Notes under the pieces: generated by a model
What the model was told of the DNA's origin: nothing
The model's input: the letters and a program-made list of their open reading frames with translations, nothing else
The model's database searches: none
Part shown: piece after piece, positions 24,897-33,751 of the stretch
How the letters are laid out: each line of letters begins with the position of its first letter
Numbering within the stretch: the first letter of the stretch is position 1
Assembly: GCA_038116915.1 (NCBI GenBank)
Contig: JAYOEU010000017.1
Span: 1 to 39,435 of the forward strand
DNA: 39,435 nucleotides
From: JADHLJ01 sp038116915
GTDB lineage: Bacteria; Pseudomonadota; Alphaproteobacteria; Thalassobaculales; Thalassobaculaceae
Reading direction: 5' to 3'
Position numbers and translations under genes: made by a program

Positions 24897-26836
24897 ATGA
24901 GTGATTGGACGATCGAGGACGCCGACGAGCTGTATCGGATCGCGCATTGGGGAGACGGGTATTTCGGCGTCGGGGCCGACGGCAAGCTGCTCGCAACACC
25001 CGATGTCGATCACAAGGAGGTGCCGATCGCGCTCCAGGACGTGGTCGATGAGCTGCGGCAATCGAACGTTCAGTTCCCGGTGGTGATGCGCTTTCACGAC
25101 ATCCTGAAGAACCGGGTGCGGCAACTTAACGACGCCTTCTCCAATGCCATCGCCGAGATGGAATACGAGGCGCCGTACCGCGGCGTCTATCCCATCAAGG
25201 TCAACCAGATGCGCGAGGTGGTGGACGAGATCGTCGCCGCCGGCCGTCCCTATCACTACGGGCTGGAGGCGGGCTCGAAACCGGAACTGATGGCGGTGCT
25301 GTCATACGATACCGGCGGCGAGGCCCTGACGATCTGCAACGGCTACAAGGACGAGGATTTCTTCCGGCTCGCCCTGCTCGGCCGCAAGCTCGGCGCAAAG
25401 TGGTCGTGGTGATCGAGAAGTTCACCGAGATTGCGCCGTTGCTGCGTCTCGCCGACGAAATGGGCGTGCGCCCGATCATCGGCCTCAGGGTGAAGATGCG
25501 GGCCAAGGCGGGCGGACGGTGGAGCGAGTCCAGCGGCCCGCGCGCCAAGTTCGGCTTGAGCATCTCGGAAATCCTGAATGCCGTCCAGGTGATCCAGGAC
25601 CGCGGTTACGGCGACGCCATCCAGTTGTTGCACTTCCATGTGGGAAGCCAGTTGTCGGACATCCGCTTCGTGCGCGAGGCGGTCCAGGAGGCCGCCCGCA
25701 TCTATGCGCGGCTGCGCAAGCGCGAGGTGCCGCTCGCCTATCTCGATATCGGCGGCGGGCTGGCGGTCGACTATGACGGCAGCCGCTCAAGCGGCCATTC
25801 GTCGATGAACTACACCATTGACGACTATGCGCGCGGGGTGGTTTTCGCGGTGAAGCAGATCTGCGCGCTGGAAGAGGTTCCGCACCCCACGCTGGTCAGC
25901 GAGAGCGGCCGGGCGATCACGGCGCACCATTCCTGCGTCGTCATGCGGGTGATCAGCGAGATCGTCAACGACGCCAACCCGATCGGCACCGATCCCACCG
26001 AAGGTGAGCATGTCCTGGTCACCAACATGCGCGATCTGATGACGGACCTGACCGAGACCGGCAATTATCAGGACGTCTACAGCGAGGCATCGGTTCTCAT
26101 GGAGGACGTGCTGAACGCCTTCAAACTCGGCGTGCTCGGCATGGAAGCCCTGGCCAGGGCGGAAACTCTGTATTGGACCCTGATGCGCGCCATCGCTCAG
26201 GGGATCCGGACGGCGGAATTCGTTTCCGAGGATCTGCGCGAGGTCGAAGGGCTGCTGCGCTCGCAATATCTCTGTAATTTCTCGCTGTTCCAGTCCGCCG
26301 CCGACAGCTGGGCCATCGGCCAGGTGCTGCCGGTGGTGCCGCTGACCCGGCTTGATGAGGCGCCGTCGAGGCAGTGCACCCTTGCCGATATCACCTGCGA
26401 CAGCGACGGTAAGATCACCCGGTTCATCGGCGCCGAGGGCAATCGCGACGATATCCCGCTGCATACGTTGGAGGCCGGCAAGAACTACTATGTCGGCCTG
26501 TTCCTGACCGGTGCTTATCAGGATGTCATGGGTGACATGCACAATCTGTTCGGCCGGCTGAACGAGGCGCACATCTTCTGTGACCCGAACGATCCGTCCG
26601 GCTTCTATATCGAGGAATTCGTGGCTGGCTCGGCGGCGAGCCAGGTCCTGGAGATCATGCAGTACGACACGCGGGCAATGGCGGACCAGTTGAAGCGCTT
26701 TGTCGACGCGACGGTGGCCCAGGACGGCCTGCGCTCGAGGGAGGGGGTGAAATTCGTCGATTTCTACGAGGAATGTCTCTCCCGCTACACCTATCTGCGT
26801 CATACCGAAGCCGGCACCGACGAAGCGAACCGGTGA
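24897..26836 (+). pseudogene. speA: Biosynthetic arginine decarboxylase, split by one frameshift
   Basis: SpeA decarboxylates arginine to agmatine. The first part (24897-25412) has the N-terminal domain and the PLP-lysine block VYPIKVNQMREV with Lys101, then GLEAGSKPELMAV. It leaves frame after LLGRKLGAK and stops at TGA 25410-25412. The second part continues at GTG 25400 as VVVIEKFTEIAP, RAKFGLSISEI, LLHFHVGSQLSDI, YLDIGGGLAVDYDG and VSESGRAITA, to the stop at 26836. Adding one G after the AAG at 25398-25400 gives a continuous product of about 646 residues, near E. coli SpeA (658). Both halves look otherwise under normal constraint. It may be a recent mutation, a sequencing error, or a -1 frameshift at AAAG. 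Confidence 0.88.
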
Positions 26837-26870
26837 CGGCGGCGCAAGACGCGGTCCCCATGACGCGGCG

Positions 26871-29015
26871 TTATTCGGACCGCGGGCCGCAGACCGGCCG
26901 CCGGGTGGCGGTTTCATCCGCCGTTGATCCCGCATTGCCGCTCAAGCCGGTGGTGAATCTCTCAATCCGCCGGAAGTCGGCGCTTTCCAACCAGGCCTCC
27001 CGGGTCTGCCCGAGAGCGGCGAGATGGCTGGCCGGGGGCATCGGAGAGGGCGTTCCGGATTTGAGTGCAGAGCGTCGGATGCGGCTGAGGATGCGCGGCG
27101 CGCAGTCGGCGATCGCGCGCAACTGCCGCCCGCCGGACCCGAAGAGGAAATTGGGCGGAGCCGAACCACTCCCGGCATGGCAGGCGCCGCAGGCCCGATG
27201 AAAGGCCTGGAGCGATGGATGGGCTGGGCCGGGCTCCATGGAAAGCCCGTCGATCGTCAAACGGCCGGGGTCTTGCGGACCAACCGGCGGCGGCAGGCCG
27301 GCTTCGGGCGCGCAGCACCAACCGGGCGCCGGCCTGCCGAGCCGGGCCGCGACCGCCCGCATGATGTCGCGTCCCCTCATGCCGCCATCGGTCGCCGGCC
27401 GGCCGGCACCGGGCTCGCGGTAGCCCGGAATCACGCGCATCGCGGAACGCAGCCTGCCGATATCATTCAGGCTGGTGAACACGGCCTGCCCATCGCCGCT
27501 GCCCGAGGCAGGCCACGACATCTCGATGCTTGCGATGACCCAGGCATCGCCGGTTCTCGGATGTAGTCCGGTTTCAGGGTCAATCGGCTCGAAAACCACC
27601 CGACCGCCGGCGCTATATCCGCCCGATGGCTTCGCGGCGCCGGCACGGATGTCGGAATAGTCGACAAGTTCAATCCTCAAACCGTCGATCGCAAGGCTCG
27701 GCCCGTCCGGATCGCCCAGGTACAGGCTTCCCGACATCTTCGGAAACCCCGGCACCCGGTTTGAACAGGAGAAGCCACTGACCGGCCTCTGCTCTTTCCG
27801 CGACTGAGCTGTAAAGACGCAGGGGACGCGGGCGATGCGGCTTTCAACGCCCAGGTTGCGCGCCAGGGTGAAAAGTGCGGTATCGAGCCAGCGGATCCCG
27901 CGATCGGTGAAGGCGTCGCTGAGCATCGCCACGATCCCGTCATTCGCGTGCGGTGCTCCGACGTCCAGCACGCGAAGCGGCGCTCGGGGGGCGAGAGGAT
28001 CGCCACGGGTCCCGCCGGCGGCGCCGGCCGGACGGGTCGGGTCGATATCGTCCAGATACGGATCGGCGATTGCAAAGCCGTCGGGCCATGCGGCGCTCTG
28101 GGTGTTGCTGAAGTGGATCTCGGTCGATCGCCTGGTCTGGTAGTCACCCTTGCCGAACAGCCGGCGCCCGAGTAGCCGGTGCTCCAGAATGGTCGACAGC
28201 AGGTTTTCCTGGCACCGCCTGCGCTTGTCCTTTTCGGCGCAGGATTGCGTCCAAAAGCGGTTGGCATGCAGCAGGAGGTTCGCCGACCCGACCGACCGGT
28301 ACAGCGCGGCGGCGGTCTCCGCATGACGTTTCGGATCCGCCTGCTCCGGCGGAGCCGCCGCGCCGGCGCCGGCCAGATTTCGGGCAATGGACGGGTTTGC
28401 TTGCGTCTCGCTCCAAGGCGGCTCCGGAAAGATCGGGCCGGCATTGCCGTGACAGGCGAGGCATAGCGCGCGCCGGGCCTGCGCCACGCGCGGTGTCTTG
28501 CCGGGGGCGTAGTCCTCGACGACCTGAAACTCGAACCGTCCGGCCTCCTCGTTGAAGCTGATCACCTCGATCGCCTCGGCCTTGGGCTGATAGCCGAGAT
28601 ACAACCGGTCCTTGAGGATGGGCGCCATATCCGCTCCCGGCGCCGAGGCGTCCGGTTCGGCGACGACGCCCAGCATCCGCCGCGGTGATGCGAAATAGTC
28701 CGGCGCCGCCGCCTCGCGTTGCAGGGACCGGCCGATCGGGATCAGGGTTTCGGCGATGTCCGCCGGGCCGAGGGCGCCGGTTTTTCGGATCAGGGCGCGC
28801 AATTCCGAAAACGGGAAGGGGACGCGCAGACGCGGCCCGTCAGGCGTCGATGCCGTGGTGACGATATCGAACAGCGATCGCCCAAGCGGGGGGATGTCCG
28901 CATCCTGCGCCGGCGCCGATGATGGGAAAACCGCGGTCCAGCAAAGCACGGCCATCCAGACCGCATATCGCGGGCTGAAACGGGGTGAGGCACTTTGATC
29001 CGAAGATCCCGGCAT
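26871..29015 (-). CDS. Large exported protein with two CXXCH haem-binding motifs
   Basis: The 714-residue protein starts at ATG 29015 and begins with a signal peptide (basic start, hydrophobic YAVWMAVLCWTAVF, then SSAPAQD), so it is periplasmic or exported. Two c-type haem motifs are visible: CLACHGNAGPIFPEPPW at about residue 185 and CGACHAGSG at about 609. After the second, SPMPP (near 659) could supply a methionine ligand, as in class I cytochromes. The 400 residues between are not a recognised enzyme domain. They include YLDDIDPTRP and EIELVDYS-type segments and eight or so cysteines outside the haem motifs. I do not recognise the family; electron transfer or a peroxidase-like role is a guess. 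It is convergent with speA and has no cytochrome-assembly neighbour. Confidence 0.8.
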   Translation of the reverse strand: MPGSSDQSASPRFSPRYAVWMAVLCWTAVFPSSAPAQDADIPPLGRSLFDIVTTASTPDGPRLRVPFPFSELRALIRKTGALGPADIAETLIPIGRSLQREAAAPDYFASPRRMLGVVAEPDASAPGADMAPILKDRLYLGYQPKAEAIEVISFNEEAGRFEFQVVEDYAPGKTPRVAQARRALCLACHGNAGPIFPEPPWSETQANPSIARNLAGAGAAAPPEQADPKRHAETAAALYRSVGSANLLLHANRFWTQSCAEKDKRRRCQENLLSTILEHRLLGRRLFGKGDYQTRRSTEIHFSNTQSAAWPDGFAIADPYLDDIDPTRPAGAAGGTRGDPLAPRAPLRVLDVGAPHANDGIVAMLSDAFTDRGIRWLDTALFTLARNLGVESRIARVPCVFTAQSRKEQRPVSGFSCSNRVPGFPKMSGSLYLGDPDGPSLAIDGLRIELVDYSDIRAGAAKPSGGYSAGGRVVFEPIDPETGLHPRTGDAWVIASIEMSWPASGSGDGQAVFTSLNDIGRLRSAMRVIPGYREPGAGRPATDGGMRGRDIMRAVAARLGRPAPGWCCAPEAGLPPPVGPQDPGRLTIDGLSMEPGPAHPSLQAFHRACGACHAGSGSAPPNFLFGSGGRQLRAIADCAPRILSRIRRSALKSGTPSPMPPASHLAALGQTREAWLESADFRRIERFTTGLSGNAGSTADETATRRPVCGPRSE

Positions 29016-29066
29016 GGCACGATTTTGATCCCGCGCGGCGCGGCCGCGCAAGCCTCGCGGCTGACG

Positions 29067-30203
29067 TCACCGGGTCGTGAAGAAACGGGCGATCAGCTTG
29101 AAGGCAAGTGGGGCCAGCAGCACCACCATGCCGATGCGGCAGAGATGGTGGGTCGCGACGAAAGCGACATCCTGACCAATCCCGAAGGCGACCAGGCTCA
29201 TCTCGGCAAGGCCACCCGGCGCATAGGCCAGCGTGATCACATACCAGGGCAGACCGGTTATCTCCGCGATCAGCAGCCCGAAGCCGACCGCGCTTGCCAT
29301 CCAGATCACGGCCGAGCCGAGCGAGACCCGGATGATCCTCAGCACCTCCTTGTAGTGGGTGCCGGCGAACCGGCAGCCGACGGCGGTGCCGAGCACCACC
29401 TGGGCGGCCGCGACCAGACCGGCGGGCGGCGAGGAGGAACTCCAGCCGACAATGTGTGAGGTCGCGCTCAGCACCAGCGGGCCGAGCAGGAACGCGGCGG
29501 GGAGCCTCAGGCGCCGGGCAATGAAAGGGCCGACGATCGCGCAGCCCGCCAGCATGAGCCACTCCTGCAACGGCAGATCGAAGCCGGGCCCGCGCGGCAG
29601 CATGCCCGGCGGCGCCTCGTAGCCTCCGAAAAGACGGAACATGATCGGGATGGTGAACACCACCAGAAGGATCCGCGAGGCGTGGGTCAGCGCGATCACC
29701 CGGTCGTCGCCGCCCATGTCGCGGCCGATCAGGGTCATGTCGTTCAGCCCTCCGGGCGCCGCCGCGAAATAGGCGGTCACCGGATCATAGCTGCCGACGA
29801 GTTTCAGATAGTAGAGCACCAGGGCAAGCGCGAGGGCGCCATAGATCGCCAAAACGGAAATGGTGACAAGCCAATGGCTTATGCGGTCCAGCAGTTCCGG
29901 CGTGAACTGGCTGCCCAGCATGGCGCCGATGAAGACCACCATGCTTTGGCGCAGCATGTAGGGCAGGCGGACCTGGGCCCCGGACACGGCGGCCACGGTG
30001 ACGAACACCATCGCCCCGAGCATCCAGGGCAGCGGCATCCGCAGGAACGCGAACAACCCGCCGCCGGCGGCGCCGATGGCGATGGCCATGAACATGGAGC
30101 CGTGCTTGTGCCCGACCGTGAGCTTTTCGCCGCCCTGCCGTTCCGTCGTCTCTTCCGGCTTCGCGTCCGGCTCCGAGGGGCCGGTGATCCGTCGCTCAGT
30201 CAA
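29067..30203 (-). CDS. AbrB-family (PF05145) inner-membrane protein
   Basis: The 378-residue protein has about ten hydrophobic helices in two similar halves. Each half carries the AbrB-duplication pattern of a PLPWMLGAM- or LPAAFLLGPL-type segment and a short AAPGGLNDM or YAPGGLAEMSL motif. These proteins are annotated as membrane AbrB-type regulators or transporters, unrelated to the DNA-binding AbrB. In E. coli AbrB the role is reported as regulatory for aidB; transport is also possible. The first 36 residues are charged and may not be translated: the long frame begins with TTG at 30203, and Met37 at 30095 is an alternative start. The long frame overlaps the upstream deacylase gene by 8 bases, implying coupling. 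Confidence 0.85.
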   Translation of the reverse strand: MTERRITGPSEPDAKPEETTERQGGEKLTVGHKHGSMFMAIAIGAAGGGLFAFLRMPLPWMLGAMVFVTVAAVSGAQVRLPYMLRQSMVVFIGAMLGSQFTPELLDRISHWLVTISVLAIYGALALALVLYYLKLVGSYDPVTAYFAAAPGGLNDMTLIGRDMGGDDRVIALTHASRILLVVFTIPIMFRLFGGYEAPPGMLPRGPGFDLPLQEWLMLAGCAIVGPFIARRLRLPAAFLLGPLVLSATSHIVGWSSSSPPAGLVAAAQVVLGTAVGCRFAGTHYKEVLRIIRVSLGSAVIWMASAVGFGLLIAEITGLPWYVITLAYAPGGLAEMSLVAFGIGQDVAFVATHHLCRIGMVVLLAPLAFKLIARFFTTR

Positions 30204-31209
30204 TGAAACGGCCCAAGCGGACCGCGGTCTGCCCCTTACTCAAGCGCCGCGAGGGCATGATCAACACGCAATTGTCGTGCGGCGTATGGATCGGCATGTC
30301 GCCGTCCATCGCCAGCAAGGTTCCGGCCTTGGGTATGATTTCCATCCCGATATAAGGTTCGACGAAGGTGAAACTCGCGTTCTCGACGGTGATCGGCGCC
30401 GTAACCTCGATCACCCGCTGCGGGGGCGGCGCGACGGGGCCCAGCCATTCCTCGATCATCGACGAATCCGCAATGCCGGCCGCGACCAGAAAGCGGATCA
30501 TGGTCTGACGGGCCACATCGACACTAGATTTCGCCCAATGCTGCCCGCATTCCACCAGAAGCGCCGCGTGGTGGCTGTCCGGGTCCGAGAACGGGCCGTA
30601 ATCCCGCATGCGCCGTCCGGCGGCGTGGCCCCGGTCCATCACGATCCCGGCGGGAACCCCGACGCGTTCCGCCAGCGCGCGGCCCTTGGTCATGGGACCG
30701 GCGAGCATGAGGGGCTGGGTCGGGTGCTGCATGGAGTGAATGTCGAGCAGGTAGTCGACACTGTCCAGAAGCGGCCGGATTTCCCGGGTCCGCCGGGCCT
30801 CGGCGGAGTCGCGCGGGGTTTCCAGGGTCGAAATCTCCCAGAGCCGGTTCATGTCCTCGTCGACGAAGCGGGACAGCATCGGATAGTCGCGGTTGAAATT
30901 GTGAAATGCGGCGACGTTGCAGAAGCCGAGCGTCAGAAGCCCCCGGAGCGGGCGGAACCCGCTTTTGAACAGCTCGTCCAGAACCACCGCGCCGCACAGC
31001 TCGTTGCCATGGGTCAGCGCGGTGACCATCACATGGGGCCCGGCCTCGGCGGCATCGAACCAGGTGAAATAGTCCACGCCGGTATTGCCGGCCCGATAGC
31101 CGGAAATGTCCGGAGGATCGATCTCTATGGGATAGGGGCTAAGGTCGGTCGGGGCGTGAGTCGCGGGCATCGAATTCCAGATACTGTCAGATTCGCGAGG
31201 GATCGGCAT
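30196..31209 (-). CDS. Succinylglutamate desuccinylase/aspartoacylase-family zinc deacylase
   Basis: This M14-like zinc enzyme removes acyl groups from amino acids or similar amides. The ligands fit the AstE/AspA pattern: His67 and Glu70 in THGNELCG, and His158 in LLDIHSM. RFVDEDMNRLW (114-124) is the family's substrate-carboxylate block, with Arg122. The 337-residue length is normal. A second start at Met14 (31170) is possible. The 3' end overlaps the AbrB-type gene by 8 bases, so enzyme and membrane protein are probably made together, perhaps for uptake and deacylation of one compound. The N-formylglutamate amidohydrolase-like gene is divergent, suggesting an acyl-amino-acid theme in this region. 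Confidence 0.88.
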   Translation of the reverse strand: MPIPRESDSIWNSMPATHAPTDLSPYPIEIDPPDISGYRAGNTGVDYFTWFDAAEAGPHVMVTALTHGNELCGAVVLDELFKSGFRPLRGLLTLGFCNVAAFHNFNRDYPMLSRFVDEDMNRLWEISTLETPRDSAEARRTREIRPLLDSVDYLLDIHSMQHPTQPLMLAGPMTKGRALAERVGVPAGIVMDRGHAAGRRMRDYGPFSDPDSHHAALLVECGQHWAKSSVDVARQTMIRFLVAAGIADSSMIEEWLGPVAPPPQRVIEVTAPITVENASFTFVEPYIGMEIIPKAGTLLAMDGDMPIHTPHDNCVLIMPSRRLSKGQTAVRLGRFID

Positions 31210-31300
31210 CCCGCCGGGTTCCAGGAGGGCTGATCTTGCATGCTAGAGAAAACCGGCGAAGCAAGCCAGTATCTCGGTCCGTCGCCGGCGCGGCGAGGCG

Positions 31301-31320
31301 TCGCGGTCATGGGACCGCGA
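31301..31320. promoter_or_regulatory. Perfect inverted repeat in a divergent promoter region
   Basis: TCGCGGTC (31301-31308) and GACCGCGA (31313-31320) form a perfect 8-base inverted repeat with a 4-base loop. It is in the 204-base gap between the divergent deacylase and amidohydrolase genes, where both promoters must lie. That position suits an operator that could coordinate the two, but the repeat could equally be a GC-rich hairpin without function. Confidence 0.35.
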
Positions 31321-31413
31321 GGCGAGACAAGGGCGCGGGCATGATTTATGGTTTTACGGCTTTTCGGAGCCGATCCGCCGGGAAGTGAGGCTGAATCCGC
31401 GGCGTGATTGACC

Positions 31414-32292
31414 ATGTCCGAGATCGATGAGCATCTGATTCCCGATGTCCTGCACGCGCTTCAGCCTAGGAAAGGCGTGCCGCTGGTCTTCGATTCTCCC
31501 CATTCGGGCACGGTCTTTCCGGAAGACTTCAGTTGCAATGCGACCGAACGGCAGTTGCGGATGAACCGCGACATCTTCGTCGACGAGCTCTTCGCCCATG
31601 TCACCGGGCAGGGCGCCGGTCTGCTGTGCGCCCTGTTTCCGAGGGTCTTTGTCGATCCGAACCGGAACGCCGGGGAGATCGATCCCAGCATGCTGGCCGA
31701 ACCCTGGCCGGAGCCGCTGAAACAGACCCGCAAGACCAAGGCTGGCCTGGGGGTGATCCGCAAATACATCGTCAAGGGCGTGCCGATGCACGACCGTCCG
31801 ATTGGCGTCGAGGAGGTGCGGGGATGGCTCGAAACCTACCACGCGCCCTATCACCGGACCCTCGCGGAAATGCTCGACCATGCGTATCGTCGGCACGGCG
31901 CCGTCTGGCACGTCAACTGCCATTCGACCAAGTCCAAGGGCGCGCCAAGCAATATCGACGAGGGCCAGCGCCGGGCGGACATCATTCTCAGCGATCTCGA
32001 CGGCAAGACCACCAACCCGGATTTCATCGAGTTCGTGGCCGAATGCTTCCGGGCGAAGGGCTATTCACTGTCGCTGAACTATCCGTTCCGGGGCGCCGAA
32101 CTGATCCATCGTTTCGGCGATCCGGACAATGACCGGCACTCGATTCAGATCGAGATCAACCGGGCGCTCTATATCGATGAGGTGACCTACGAGAAATCGG
32201 ACGGCTTCGAGGGGTTCCGCCGGGACCTGGAGGCGGTCACCGGCCGGCTCGCCGCGTTCGTCGAGGCGCAAGCGGGCGGCGCGGGCCGGTAG
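31414..32292 (+). CDS. N-formylglutamate amidohydrolase-family protein
   Basis: The family removes formyl groups from N-formylglutamate (HutG-type, the last step of one histidine-degradation route). Visible family blocks are FDSPHSG (26-32), FVDPNRNAGEIDPSM, a VNCHSTKSKGAPSN block with a likely metal-binding His, and HSIQIEINRALYIDE near the end. The 292-residue length is normal. I chose the ATG at 31414; a TTG two codons earlier is possible. No other hut genes are near, so histidine degradation is not supported by context, and a related deformylase or amidohydrolase function is possible. It is divergent from the deacylase gene. Confidence 0.88.
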   Translation: MSEIDEHLIPDVLHALQPRKGVPLVFDSPHSGTVFPEDFSCNATERQLRMNRDIFVDELFAHVTGQGAGLLCALFPRVFVDPNRNAGEIDPSMLAEPWPEPLKQTRKTKAGLGVIRKYIVKGVPMHDRPIGVEEVRGWLETYHAPYHRTLAEMLDHAYRRHGAVWHVNCHSTKSKGAPSNIDEGQRRADIILSDLDGKTTNPDFIEFVAECFRAKGYSLSLNYPFRGAELIHRFGDPDNDRHSIQIEINRALYIDEVTYEKSDGFEGFRRDLEAVTGRLAAFVEAQAGGAGR

Positions 32293-32319
32293 CGGATCGC
32301 GCGCCGGGGAGTTCCTGCG

Positions 32320-33087
32320 CTACGGGGCGAACTGCTCCTTGAGGACACGTTCGTCGAGATTGTGGTCCGGATCGTACAGCAGGCGCAGCGCGATATCCCG
32401 GTCCTCGGTGATGATGACCCGCTGGACATCCCGCACCTCGGTCGCATCGGCGGCGGCGCTGACCGGCCGCTTGTCGATATCCAGGACGTCGATGCAGATC
32501 CGCGCCTTGTTGTCGAGCAGGGCGCCGCGCCAGCGCCTCGGGCGAAAGGCGCTCAGCGGCGTCATGGCGAGAATGCCGGCGCCGAGCGGAATGATCGGGC
32601 CGTGCGCCGAAAGATTGTAGGCGGTGCTTCCGGCCGGTGTTGAGACGATGATGCCGTCGCAGAGCAACTCCTCCATGCGCACGGTCTCGTCGATGGTGAT
32701 CCGGAGCTTGGCGGTCTGCGCGGTCTGCCGCAGCAACGAGACCTCATTGATCGCCAGCGCCTCGCTGACGCCGCCGTCGATGGTCTCGGTCCGCATCCGG
32801 AGTGGATGCAGGGTCACCAGTGTCGCCGCCCGCAGCCGTTCCATGAGCCCGGCTTCCTGATACTCGTTCATCAGAAACCCGACCGTGCCCCGGTTCATGC
32901 CGAAGACCTGTACCGGCTTGTCGATATGCTTGCGGAGCGTTTCCAGCATCATCCCGTCGCCGCCGAGCGCGACGATGACCTCGGCGCTATTCTCGTCGGC
33001 ATATCCATAGCGGGCTTCGAGCGCGGCCTTCGCGGCGACGGCCTGTTCTGTGGCGGCGGCCAGAAAGGCGACTTTCGGGTCAGGCAT
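32320..33087 (-). CDS. nadK: NAD kinase
   Basis: NadK phosphorylates NAD to NADP. The glycine-rich GGDG motif is at residues 42-45 (VALGGDGMMLETL), NEVSLL at 114-119, and the second conserved block STPAGSTAYNLSA at about 149-161. I chose the ATG at 33087 because a GGGAG site precedes it and the product is then 255 residues, the usual length for alphaproteobacterial NadK. A longer in-frame extension of about 70 residues, rich in Pro/Arg/Ser, is not family-like and probably untranslated. The gene is convergent with the amidohydrolase gene (27-base gap) and divergent from the small exported-protein gene. Confidence 0.95.
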   Translation of the reverse strand: MPDPKVAFLAAATEQAVAAKAALEARYGYADENSAEVIVALGGDGMMLETLRKHIDKPVQVFGMNRGTVGFLMNEYQEAGLMERLRAATLVTLHPLRMRTETIDGGVSEALAINEVSLLRQTAQTAKLRITIDETVRMEELLCDGIIVSTPAGSTAYNLSAHGPIIPLGAGILAMTPLSAFRPRRWRGALLDNKARICIDVLDIDKRPVSAAADATEVRDVQRVIITEDRDIALRLLYDPDHNLDERVLKEQFAP

Positions 33088-33239
33088 CCGGATTTTCTCC
33101 CGGCGAGAGTCCTCGGCGCCCGCCGCGGCGTGAATGTCGCTCATCAACACTAGCCGACGGGGCCCAAGGACATATAGCATCGGGCGGTCGGCGGACGCAT
33201 CCGGAAACCGTGGTGCGCCTGAACGAGGAGGAGCGGAGC

Positions 33240-33725
33240 ATGAGGGGGATCGGGGTTTTGGCGGTTCTGGCGCTGGCCGCCGGTCTGATTTCGGCACCGG
33301 GCGGCGCCAGGGCGGACGACAGGCATGTCGGCTACTACTATCCCTTTCCCGCGAGCACCGAGCTCTATCAGTCCCAGGCCAAGGAACTGCCCGGCATCAG
33401 CCGCAATACCCGCATCGGGTTCGTCACCGGCCTGGCGGCGCAACAGGCGGAACGGCCCTATCCCGCGCCAACCGCCATCTTCGCGAAAGGGAGTGATGCC
33501 GAAAAGCTGATCATCGTTAGCCTGACCGACGGTCGGCTCAATTCGATCTACCGGGCCCGGGCCGCCCTTGCCTTGCTGACCGCATCGGCCCGCACCACCG
33601 AGATCTTCCAGAAATTCCAGGTCGAGACGATCTTCACCTTCATCGATCTCTGCAAGATGCTTGGCTTCAAGCAGTTGACCATCAGCGACGGGGTCAACTT
33701 CGCGCACCAGTTCACGATAAAATAG
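33240..33725 (+). CDS. Conserved-looking small exported protein of unknown function
   Basis: The 161-residue product begins with a clear signal peptide (MRGIGVLAVLALAAGLISAPGGARA, about 25 residues in total), so it should be periplasmic. A strong AGGAGG ribosome site precedes the ATG at 33240. The mature part starts DDRHVGYYYPFPAS and contains TRIGFVTGLAAQQAERPYPAPTAIFAKGSDAEKL and a short hydrophobic-helical C-terminus. I recognise no domain or catalytic motif. It is the first gene of a plus-strand pair with the dioxygenase gene 26 bases downstream and faces away from nadK. The length, signal and ribosome site argue that the gene is real. Confidence 0.75.
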   Translation: MRGIGVLAVLALAAGLISAPGGARADDRHVGYYYPFPASTELYQSQAKELPGISRNTRIGFVTGLAAQQAERPYPAPTAIFAKGSDAEKLIIVSLTDGRLNSIYRARAALALLTASARTTEIFQKFQVETIFTFIDLCKMLGFKQLTISDGVNFAHQFTIK

Positions 33726-33751
33726 CAAAACCGGAACGAAGGTTCAGTGCC

